13,072 bases of DNA from B8-G4 sp033720735. Its GTDB lineage: Bacteria; Bacteroidota; Bacteroidia; Chitinophagales; Saprospiraceae. Below the pieces are notes generated by a model, which worked only from the letters and a program-made list of their open reading frames with translations, was not told the DNA's origin and did no database searches. The stretch is from assembly GCA_033720735.1 (NCBI GenBank), contig JAWWBX010000098.1, positions 1 through 13,072 of the forward strand, given 5' to 3'. A program made the translations under genes and the position numbers. Shown here one piece after another: positions 7,292-13,072 of this stretch. Position 1 is the stretch's first letter; each line of letters opens with the position of its first letter.

Positions 7292-7368
7292 ATCCGAGAG
7301 TCAGAGTGAGATGGTTGTGGCCTGGAATGCCGGAGTCTGGTAAATCGACTTCCAATCCTTCATGTTCC

Positions 7369-7413
7369 AATATTTTTAGCTAAATATATTAGTATACTAA
7401 AAATATTAGTAAT
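7369..7413 (+). promoter_or_regulatory. AT-rich palindrome cluster, probable operator of the XRE-S24 repressor
   Basis: Within 57 bases of the repressor start lie three adjacent symmetric sites: TTTAGCTAAA (7375-7384), the perfect 12-base palindrome TTAGTATACTAA (7389-7400), and ATTAGTAAT (7405-7413, symmetric about its central G). A larger perfect inverted repeat AATATTTTTAG (7369-7379) / CTAAAAATATT (7397-7407) and a direct repeat ATATTAGTA (7386-7394 and 7403-7411) overlap them. All share the half-site TTAG/CTAA. The centres are about 15 and 14.5 bases apart, suggesting repressor dimers side by side. I infer autoregulation. The 77 bases before it (7292-7368) show nothing recognisable. Confidence 0.7.
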
Positions 7414-7425
7414 ACATTTATCCTC

Positions 7426-8232
7426 ATGAGCTTCATCAACAGCAATATCCGGCACCTCCGCAAGCAGAAAGGCCTGACACAAAATGAGCTGGCGCAGCGC
7501 ATCGGGATCAAGCGTTCCCTGCTGGGCGCTTACGAGGAGCAGCGTGCGGAGCCGCGTATCGCGACGATCCAGAAGCTGGGCTATCTCTTTGACCTGCCAC
7601 TCGACACGCTGATCAACCAGGACCTGAGCGGCGGGCAGGCAGGAACCGCTGTCGATACCGCCGGTAAGACGCTGCGCGTGCTGCCCATCGTCACCGACCA
7701 GGACAACAAGGAAAAACTGACGCTCGTCCCCGTGACGGCCGAGGCCGGGTATGCCGACAGCTATGCCGACCCCGAATACATCGAAACACTCCCCTCATTT
7801 TCCCTGCCCGTGCAAGAGCTCTACCCCGACCAGACCTACCGCCTGTTCCAGATCAAGGGCGAAAGCATGCTACCCATTCCGTCCGGCAGCTACGTGATCT
7901 GCTCCTATATCCAGAACTGGCACGAGGTGAAAGACGGTGCATGCTACGTCGTGGTCACCCAGGACCGCGGCATCGTCTACAAGCGCCTCTGGAACCGCCT
8001 CGATGAGGAAGGCACCTTCCTCCTCAAATCGGACAATCCACTGTTTGAGCCCTACACCCTGGAGGCCACGCAGATCCTGGAGGTCTGGCAGGCGCTCGGA
8101 TTCCTGAGCTTTGAGCTGCCCGACCAACAGGCTGCCTCCGTGTCGGACGTGCAACAGATCGGTGCACTCCTGGCACAACTGCATCATGACGTGGAAGGAC
8201 TGAAGCAAAAGGTGGATGTGCTTTCACGTTAA
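7426..8232 (+). CDS. XRE-S24 family LexA/CI-like self-cleaving repressor
   Basis: This 268-residue protein joins an N-terminal helix-turn-helix of the Cro/CI (XRE) type (about 6-62, with LTQNELAQRIGIKRSLLGAYE) to a C-terminal S24 peptidase domain. The catalytic serine sits in IKGESMLP (S147) and the general-base lysine in VYKRLW (K186). The likely autocleavage bond is A107-G108 in VTAEAGYADS. The spacing of cleavage site, Ser and Lys (39 and 39 residues) is close to that of LexA, UmuD and lambda CI, so the site looks functional. Family knowledge predicts RecA-filament-stimulated self-cleavage after DNA damage. The tail (about 240-268) is heptad-like and may be a coiled coil. It is the first gene of a cassette with a Y-family and a DnaE polymerase, and a palindrome cluster lies directly upstream. 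I infer that it represses itself and the polymerases. The ATG at 7426 is only 12 bases past the operator cluster. Confidence 0.88.
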   Translation: MSFINSNIRHLRKQKGLTQNELAQRIGIKRSLLGAYEEQRAEPRIATIQKLGYLFDLPLDTLINQDLSGGQAGTAVDTAGKTLRVLPIVTDQDNKEKLTLVPVTAEAGYADSYADPEYIETLPSFSLPVQELYPDQTYRLFQIKGESMLPIPSGSYVICSYIQNWHEVKDGACYVVVTQDRGIVYKRLWNRLDEEGTFLLKSDNPLFEPYTLEATQILEVWQALGFLSFELPDQQAASVSDVQQIGALLAQLHHDVEGLKQKVDVLSR

Positions 8233-8241
8233 CTCTCCCCT

Positions 8242-8282
8242 GTTCGCTTGCGCGAACTTCCCCTCTCTTGAGAAGAGAGGGG
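8242..8282. terminator. Two consecutive hairpins downstream of the repressor gene
   Basis: GTTCGC (8242-8247) pairs with GCGAAC (8252-8257) across TTGC. It is followed immediately by the perfect 10-base stem CCCCTCTCTT (8260-8269) / AAGAGAGGGG (8273-8282) with a 3-base loop. No T-tract follows. The second stem resembles the core of the 48-base palindrome at 9853-9900 (CCCCTCCCTT, GAGGGG and GGCCAGGG are shared elements), so it may be a dispersed palindromic repeat. It could attenuate transcription between the repressor and polymerase genes. Confidence 0.6.
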
Positions 8283-8564
8283 GCCAGGGCAGAGGTGTGA
8301 AAGTTTGGCCACTTTGATAGCTGCCAACAAGTAGTGTGGTCAATACAAGTAAAGACAGATAGACCCGGCCTTGCAGATTTCACTTAGAGCCGCTAGAGCG
8401 GGAGGCTGAGAAGCAAAACCCTGTTCGAGTCGCGATAAAAGACCTGGCGAACGACACGAATAACGAAACCGCTGGTGCGAAGACGGTGCCAAGAGACGAG
8501 TTGGTTTTGCGTGTTGGGCAATCGTAGCGGGTCTTGGTGAAAGATGCACAGCCTTGATTTTTTG
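8283..8564. other. Gene-free spacer between repressor and Y-family polymerase
   Basis: I see no supported gene in this stretch. A long-range inverted pair GCAAAACC (8413-8420) / GGTTTTGC (8503-8510), with further complementary pieces around AAGACC and GGTCTT, could fold into an extended structure. The composition is typical of dispersed intergenic repeats or a structured RNA. No ImuA-like coding sequence is present, and I see no copy of the TTAGTATACTAA operator here. Confidence 0.5.
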
Positions 8565-8590
8565 GTTCTTTTGGATCAAGCCAAAAGAAC
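8565..8590. repeat. Perfect inverted repeat upstream of the Y-family polymerase
   Basis: GTTCTTTTGG (8565-8574) and CCAAAAGAAC (8581-8590) form a 10-base perfect stem with the loop ATCAAG. It ends 31 bases before the polymerase ATG at 8622. A run of T residues precedes it, so on the minus strand it resembles a terminator; on the plus strand it would be a leader structure. The motif looks like a dispersed intergenic element, which is an impression only. Confidence 0.7.
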
Positions 8591-8621
8591 ATGAATGATA
8601 AAACCGAAATGAATTACCCGC

Positions 8622-9854
8622 ATGCGTCTTGCAGCCAACCAGCCCGACCGGACCATCGTCCACATCGACCTCGACACCTTCTTCGTGTCCTGCGAACGCC
8701 TGCAGGACAGCCGCCTGATCGGCAGGCCGGTCCTCATTGGCGGGACGAGTGACCGCGGCGTGGTGGCCTCCTGCAGCTATGAGGCACGCGCGTTCGGTAT
8801 CCATTCGGCGATGCCCATGAAACTCGCCAAACAACTGTGTCCGGAAGCGATCATCATTCGTGGCAACAGCGGTGTCTATTCGAAATACTCCGGTATGGTC
8901 ACCGACATCATCCGCGAGAAAGTGCCACTCTACGAGAAGACATCCGTCGATGAGTTCTACCTCGACCTGAGCGGGATGGACCGCTACTTCGGTTGCATGC
9001 AATACGCGACCGAGCTGCGCCAGCTGATCATCAGGGAGACCGGGCTGCCACTGTCATTTGGTCTCTCGACCAACAAGACCGTCGCCAAGGTGGCCACCGG
9101 TGAGGCCAAACCCAACAACCAGCTCAAGGTCGACGTTGGCCAGGAAAAACCGTTCCTCGCCCCGCTGTCGGTGCGCAAGATCCCGATGGTCGGCGAGAAG
9201 ACCTGCCAGACGCTCTTCCACCTCGGCGTCAAACAGATCGGGGTGATCCAGGAGATGCCGGTGCGGATGATGGAGAGCGTGCTCGGGAAGAATGGCGTCA
9301 CCATCTGGAAGAAAGCCAACGGGATCGATTACTCGCCGGTGATCACCTATCACGAGCGCAAGTCGATCTCCACCGAGCGCACCTTCGGCCGGGACACCAC
9401 CGATGTGACCAGTCTGCGCACACTGCTGGTCGCCATGGTGGAGAATCTCGCCTTCCAGCTGCGCCGGGGCCAGAAGCTCACTTCATGCATCACGGTCAAG
9501 ATCCGCTACTCGGACTTCCAGACGTATTCGCTGCAATCGAAGATCCCGTACACCTCAGCCGACCATGTGCTGATCCCCAAGGCCAAGGAGCTGTTTGAAA
9601 AGCTCTACAACCGCCGCATGCTGGTGCGGCTGGTGGGCGTGCGCATGAGCGGGCTCGTGCACGGCAACTACCAGATGGACCTCTTTACGGATGAAGAACG
9701 CACGATCAGCCTCTACCAGGCGATGGACAAGTTGCGCGACCGGTACGGCGACCGCGCGGTGATCCGCCTCGAGAGCATGGGCGCCCGGTCGATCGGCCGG
9801 TGGAATCCGTTTACCGGGGAGCCGCCGCCGCTGCTGGCAAATAGACGACAATAA
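8622..9854 (+). CDS. Y-family DNA polymerase (DinB/Pol IV-like translesion polymerase)
   Basis: This 410-residue protein has the usual Pol IV-like layout. The palm begins with HIDLDTFF (D16 and D18 with the steric-gate Phe at 21), then CSYEARAFGIHSAMP (51-65), and the second catalytic site SVDEFYLD (108-115, D110 and E111). The metal-binding acids are therefore intact, unlike in catalytically dead ImuB proteins. SFGLSTNKTVAKVAT (145-159) follows, then a helix-hairpin-helix region (about 185-225) and the little finger (about 245-350). A beta-clamp-binding pentapeptide QMDLF lies at 351-355, and the tail of about 55 residues continues beyond it. The enzyme should copy past lesions with low fidelity. 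It is the middle gene of a repressor / Y-polymerase / DnaE cassette. The start at 8622 is fixed, because the next in-frame upstream ATG (8595) runs into a TGA. Its stop overlaps the first two bases of the palindrome at 9853. Confidence 0.92.
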   Translation: MRLAANQPDRTIVHIDLDTFFVSCERLQDSRLIGRPVLIGGTSDRGVVASCSYEARAFGIHSAMPMKLAKQLCPEAIIIRGNSGVYSKYSGMVTDIIREKVPLYEKTSVDEFYLDLSGMDRYFGCMQYATELRQLIIRETGLPLSFGLSTNKTVAKVATGEAKPNNQLKVDVGQEKPFLAPLSVRKIPMVGEKTCQTLFHLGVKQIGVIQEMPVRMMESVLGKNGVTIWKKANGIDYSPVITYHERKSISTERTFGRDTTDVTSLRTLLVAMVENLAFQLRRGQKLTSCITVKIRYSDFQTYSLQSKIPYTSADHVLIPKAKELFEKLYNRRMLVRLVGVRMSGLVHGNYQMDLFTDEERTISLYQAMDKLRDRYGDRAVIRLESMGARSIGRWNPFTGEPPPLLANRRQ

Positions 9855-9900
9855 CCCACCCCTGGCCCCTCCCTTGCAAGGGAGGGGCCAGGGGTGGGTT
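9853..9900. repeat. Perfect 48-base palindrome between the two polymerase genes
   Basis: Positions 9853-9876 are exactly complementary, in reverse, to 9877-9900: two 24-base arms with the centre at CTTG|CAAG and no spacer. The arms are C-rich and G-rich respectively (ACCCACCCCTGGCCCCTCCC begins the left arm). The palindrome starts within the TAA stop of the Y-family polymerase and ends 11 bases before the DnaE ATG at 9912. In RNA it would form a very stable hairpin. No T-tract follows, so it more likely affects mRNA stability, attenuation or translation than it acts as a classical terminator. Confidence 0.95.
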
Positions 9901-9911
9901 CAACAACTGAC

Positions 9912-12900
9912 ATGTACACCAACTGCCACTCACACTTCTCCTTCCACTACGGCATCCTTTCGCCGCGCGCGCTGCTGGAGGAAGCGCACCGTCATGGGAT
10001 CACGACGCTGGCACTGACCGACATCAACCACTCGGGGGCGTGCCAGGACTTTGTGCGGATGGCCCCGCGCTACGGGATCAAGCCGGTGGTGGGGGTCGAT
10101 TTCCGGAACCCCGGGAACAAGCGCAGGCTCTACGACGGGGTGGCCTGGCAGCAGCAGTACGTCGGCCTGGCGATCAACAACCACGGGTTTCGCGAACTGA
10201 ATGAGTACCTCTCGGGCCACCTGCACGCGAAGAAGCCCTTTCCGGCACAGGCGCCTGTGTTTGAGGACGTCTACATCATTTATCCATACAGCAGCTACCG
10301 CGGCCAGCGCCTGCTGGCGCACGAGTATGTCGGGATCGGGCCCTACGACCTCAACCGGTTTACCGCGCAGCGATGGCAACTCCCCAAAGACAAGGTGGTG
10401 ATGCTGCATACGGCCACCTTCCGGGGCAAGCAGGATTTCAATGCACACCGCATGCTGCGGGCGATGGGGGACAACACGCTCTTTAGTAAACTCGACCCTA
10501 CGGAGTGCGGGCGCCCCGGCGACCTGATCGTGCCCGGAGAACGGCTGCGCAATGCCTATGACCGCTACCCGGAAGCCCTCTACAACACCGAGCGGCTGCT
10601 CGAGACATGCTGCGTTGACTTTACGCTGCACGATCCGCACGGCCATCGCAATCTGAAGCACTACACCGGCTCGGCGGAGGAGGACTACCGTCTGATCCGC
10701 CAGCTCTGTGAGGAGGGACTCAATTATCGTTACAAGGCTGCTTCAAAAGAAGTGCTGCAACGCCTTGAAAAAGAATTGAATCTGATCCATCAGAAAGGGT
10801 TTGTTTCCTACTTCCTGATCAACTGGCACATCATCCGGTACGCCTTGCAGCAGGGCTACTTCTATGTCGGCCGGGGAAGTGGGGCCAACAGCATCGTGGC
10901 CTACCTGCTGCGCATCACCGATGTCGACCCGATCGAGCTGGACCTGTACTTTGAGCGCTTCATCAATCTCTACCGCAGGAACCCGCCTGATTTTGACATC
11001 GACTTTTCCTGGCACGACCGGGAGGATATCACCCGGTACATCTTTGAGTCTTTTGACCACGTCTCCCTGCTGGCCACCTACAGCACGTTGCAGGATCGCG
11101 CGGTGATCCGTGAGCTGGGCAAGATCTTCGGATTGCCCAAACACGAGATCGATCGGATTCAAGACGGAAGGATCCGTGCCGAGTACCTCGACGGGTTGTC
11201 CCTGATGGTCCGGAAGTACAGCCAGGTGCTCAAGGGCTTGCCGAGCCACCTCAGTGTGCATGCAGGCGGTATCCTCATCTGCGAGGAATCGATCCACAAC
11301 CATACCGGCACCTTTCTGCCGCCCAAGGGGTTTGCCACCACCCAGTTCGACATGATCACGGCCGAGGACATCGGCCTGTACAAGTTTGATATCCTGGGGC
11401 AGCGCGGCCTTGCCAAGATCAAGGACTGCCTGGCGATCATCCAGGACAATCATCCCGAGCAGGAGCCGGTCGACATCCATGACATCCCCCGCTTCAAGGA
11501 TGATGAGCGGATCAAGGAATTGTTGCGGAGCGGGACGGCGATCGGTTGCTTCTACGTCGAATCGCCGGCCATGCGCATGCTCCTCAAAAAGCTGAAGGTC
11601 GACCATTACCTAGGCCTGGTCGCTGCCAGTTCGATCATCCGGCCCGGCGTGGCCAGGTCGGGCATGATGCGCGAGTACATCCTGCGCTTCCGCTATCCCG
11701 AGCGGCGCAAGGAGGCACACCCGGTTTTGCTGGATATCATGCCGGAGACCTTCGGCGTGATGGTCTACCAGGAAGATGTGATCAAGGTAGCCCACTACTT
11801 CGCCGGGCTCGATCTCGGTGAGGCCGATGTGCTGCGGCGCGGCATGTCCGGCAAGTTTCGCTCGCGTGATGAGTTTGCCAAGATCAAGGACAAGTTCTTC
11901 GCCAACTGCGTCGCCAAAGGGCACGATCCCGAAATGGCGCGGGAGGTGTGGCGGCAGATCGAGAGCTTCGCCGGTTATGCCTTTTCGAAAGGGCACTCGG
12001 CGTCGTATGCCGTCGAGAGCTACCAGACGCTGTTCCTCAAGGCCTACTACCCGCTGGAATACATGGTGGCGACGATCAATAATGGCGGTGGCTTTTACCG
12101 CTGGGAGGTCTACCTGCATGAGGCGCGCATGCACGGTGCGCAGGTGGTGGCTCCGTGTGTCAACACCAGCGGGATGCTGACCATCATTCGCGGCACAACC
12201 ATTTATATCGGACTGGCGGTCATCCGCGAACTGGAGCGCGAGAGCATTGCGCGCATCCTGTACGCACGTGAGGATGCCGGTGCGTTCCGCAATTTATATG
12301 ATCTGATCCGGCGCACCGGGATTACGCTCGACCAGGTGACACTGCTGATCCGTGCGGGTGCACTGCGCTTTACAGACCGGTCCAAGAAAGCCTTGCTTTG
12401 GGATGCCCACTTCATGCTCGGCAACACCAAGCCGCGTATCCCGGTACCGGAGCTGTTTCAGCTCGATCCGCGCCCCAACAAGCTGCCACCGCTCCACACC
12501 GCGCGATACGAGGATGCCTTCGATGAGATGGAGATCCTGGGGCTGCCGATGTGCAGTCCGTTCGAGTTGCTCCGTGACGACCCGCAGGAGACCGTACGCG
12601 CAGCCAACCTGAAGGAACACGTCGGCAAGGAGATCTGGACGCTCGGCTACATGGTGGCCGTTAAGAACACAGCCACCTCCGGCGGCAAACGCATGTACTT
12701 CGGCACCTTCCTCGACCGTGATGGCGCCTTCCTCGATACCGTGCATTTCCCGCCTGTCGCTGCAAAGTACCCGTTCCGCGGCAGGGGTATCTACCGGCTC
12801 ACAGGGCAGGTCGTCGAGGAGTTCGGCTTCTACAGCATCGAGGTGACAGCCATGATCAAATTATCGTATATCGATGATCCGCGCTTTGTGGATATTCCGT

Positions 12901-12959
12901 TGCGGGCTGGGGAGAAAGCGCGTGATGAGAAAAGGAGGAGTGGCGGGGTGATCGGCTGA
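9912..12959 (+). CDS. DnaE-type DNA polymerase III alpha subunit, short error-prone (DnaE2-like) form
   Basis: This 1015-residue C-family polymerase is shorter than replicative DnaE (about 1150 or more). The N-terminal PHP domain (about 1-240) begins MYTNCHSHFSF with HSH at 6-8 and has ALTDINH (34-40) where the TDH motif of active PHP domains lies, so its metal binding is uncertain. The palm carries the catalytic PPDFDIDF (D360, D362, D364) and the third acid in KFDILGQRGLAKIKD (D493). The finger and clamp-side helices follow (GVMVYQED, FSKGHSASYA). A C-terminal OB fold (about 895-985) starts near IWTLGYMVA. I see no clear clamp-binding pentapeptide. ATG 9912 is preferred over the GTG at 9894, which lies inside the 48-base palindrome and adds six residues before the PHP motif. 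As third gene of the cassette it probably extends from lesions together with the Y-family enzyme. Confidence 0.92.
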   Translation: MYTNCHSHFSFHYGILSPRALLEEAHRHGITTLALTDINHSGACQDFVRMAPRYGIKPVVGVDFRNPGNKRRLYDGVAWQQQYVGLAINNHGFRELNEYLSGHLHAKKPFPAQAPVFEDVYIIYPYSSYRGQRLLAHEYVGIGPYDLNRFTAQRWQLPKDKVVMLHTATFRGKQDFNAHRMLRAMGDNTLFSKLDPTECGRPGDLIVPGERLRNAYDRYPEALYNTERLLETCCVDFTLHDPHGHRNLKHYTGSAEEDYRLIRQLCEEGLNYRYKAASKEVLQRLEKELNLIHQKGFVSYFLINWHIIRYALQQGYFYVGRGSGANSIVAYLLRITDVDPIELDLYFERFINLYRRNPPDFDIDFSWHDREDITRYIFESFDHVSLLATYSTLQDRAVIRELGKIFGLPKHEIDRIQDGRIRAEYLDGLSLMVRKYSQVLKGLPSHLSVHAGGILICEESIHNHTGTFLPPKGFATTQFDMITAEDIGLYKFDILGQRGLAKIKDCLAIIQDNHPEQEPVDIHDIPRFKDDERIKELLRSGTAIGCFYVESPAMRMLLKKLKVDHYLGLVAASSIIRPGVARSGMMREYILRFRYPERRKEAHPVLLDIMPETFGVMVYQEDVIKVAHYFAGLDLGEADVLRRGMSGKFRSRDEFAKIKDKFFANCVAKGHDPEMAREVWRQIESFAGYAFSKGHSASYAVESYQTLFLKAYYPLEYMVATINNGGGFYRWEVYLHEARMHGAQVVAPCVNTSGMLTIIRGTTIYIGLAVIRELERESIARILYAREDAGAFRNLYDLIRRTGITLDQVTLLIRAGALRFTDRSKKALLWDAHFMLGNTKPRIPVPELFQLDPRPNKLPPLHTARYEDAFDEMEILGLPMCSPFELLRDDPQETVRAANLKEHVGKEIWTLGYMVAVKNTATSGGKRMYFGTFLDRDGAFLDTVHFPPVAAKYPFRGRGIYRLTGQVVEEFGFYSIEVTAMIKLSYIDDPRFVDIPLRAGEKARDEKRRSGGVIG

Positions 12960-12966
12960 CTAACGG

Positions 12967-13066
12967 ATTCCTCGACAAGCTCGGAATGACATTCCTCGGC
13001 AGGCTCGGAATGCAACCGACGCACCGACGCACTGACGCACTGATCACCGGCAAGCTCAAAATGAAC
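12967..13066. repeat. 24-base dispersed/tandem repeat, two adjacent copies plus a third
   Basis: Unit A (12967-12990) and unit B (12991-13014) are adjacent and differ at four positions. Both contain the core GCTCGGAATG and begin ATTCCTCG. A more diverged third copy lies at 13043-13066 (core GGCAAGCTCAAAATGAAC). Each of the first two has inverted ends ATTCC/GGAAT and can fold into a small stem. The complementary strand reads as HSELVEE-like peptides, a pattern I recognise from abundant intergenic repeats in many bacterial genomes. It begins 7 bases after the dnaE-like stop and may contribute to 3' end formation. Confidence 0.7.
13016..13045. repeat. Octamer repeat units matching the array at the window start
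   Basis: CCGACGCA (13016-13023), CCGACGCA (13024-13031) and CTGACGCA (13032-13039) are three contiguous units identical in sequence and orientation to units of the 2-89 array. They are followed by a partial CTGATC. They lie between copies of the 24-base repeat, so both repeat families are interleaved here. Confidence 0.85.
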
Positions 13067-13072
13067 CAACCA

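Noticed and set aside
8242..8282. Strong intrinsic terminator ending the repressor transcript
   Set aside because: The hairpins are convincing but no T-tract follows, so complete termination is not supported; kept only as a tentative terminator-type structure.
8340..9002. Minus-strand open frame of 220 codons spanning the spacer and the start of the Y-family polymerase
   Set aside because: Half of it is antisense to the polymerase active site region and the rest reads through repeat-like spacer; no domain is visible.
9894..9911. GTG start of the DnaE-like gene at 9894
   Set aside because: The codon lies inside the 48-base palindrome and adds residues before the conserved PHP start; ATG 9912 gives the family-like MYTNCHSHF N-terminus.
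10743..11606. Minus-strand open frame of 287 codons inside the DnaE-like gene
   Set aside because: It is antisense to the conserved polymerase core; the translation is compositionally odd and has no motif.
12830..13069. Minus-strand frame of 79 codons at the right edge
   Set aside because: It reads through the 24-base repeats (giving HSELVEE-like peptides) and antisense to the end of the DnaE-like gene, which is typical of spurious repeat-derived frames.

Overview
The window reads as a stretch of a free-living, moderately GC-rich bacterial chromosome, most likely Bacteroidota. I infer this from gene content: a UbiA-type prenyltransferase of the geranylgeranylglycerol-phosphate type next to maf, a DUF3524-type glycosyltransferase, and an XRE-S24 repressor / Y-family polymerase / short DnaE cassette. 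Recognisable Shine-Dalgarno sites are also largely absent and several upstream regions are AT-rich. The phylum is an inference; no rRNA or tRNA gene is present to anchor it.

Layout. Positions 2-89 hold an imperfect octamer tandem repeat. A predicted tRNA-queuosine mannosyltransferase follows at 112-1224 (+). It converges on a tight minus-strand operon read in the order DUF72 protein, UbiA prenyltransferase, Maf pyrophosphatase (3661 down to 1284), with 4-base gaps between genes. A divergent promoter region (3662-3779) separates this operon from an exported serine hydrolase of the beta-lactamase/PBP4 fold (3780-5447, +). That gene shares a strong bidirectional terminator (5511-5544) with a small exported beta-barrel-like protein (5550-6038, -). 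A mostly non-coding stretch of about 570 bases leads to two small membrane-protein genes: a 56-residue single-pass protein (6607-6777) with a hairpin in its leader, and a 154-residue four-pass protein (6827-7291).

The right half is a predicted DNA-damage-inducible mutagenesis cassette on the plus strand. It comprises a LexA/CI-like XRE-S24 repressor (7426-8232) preceded by an AT-rich cluster of palindromes, a catalytically intact Y-family polymerase with a clamp-binding motif (8622-9854), and a short DnaE-type polymerase (9912-12959). The logic resembles the lexA-imuA-imuB-dnaE2 mutasome, but no ImuA is present and the Y-family member keeps its catalytic acids. The spacers in the cassette carry striking hairpins, including a perfect 48-base palindrome at 9853-9900.

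The window closes with more dispersed repeats: a 24-base tandem repeat and three further octamer units of the same family and orientation as the array at the start. The mutagenesis cassette with its operator cluster and palindromic spacers, and the unrecognised small membrane pair, are the parts most worth a second look.
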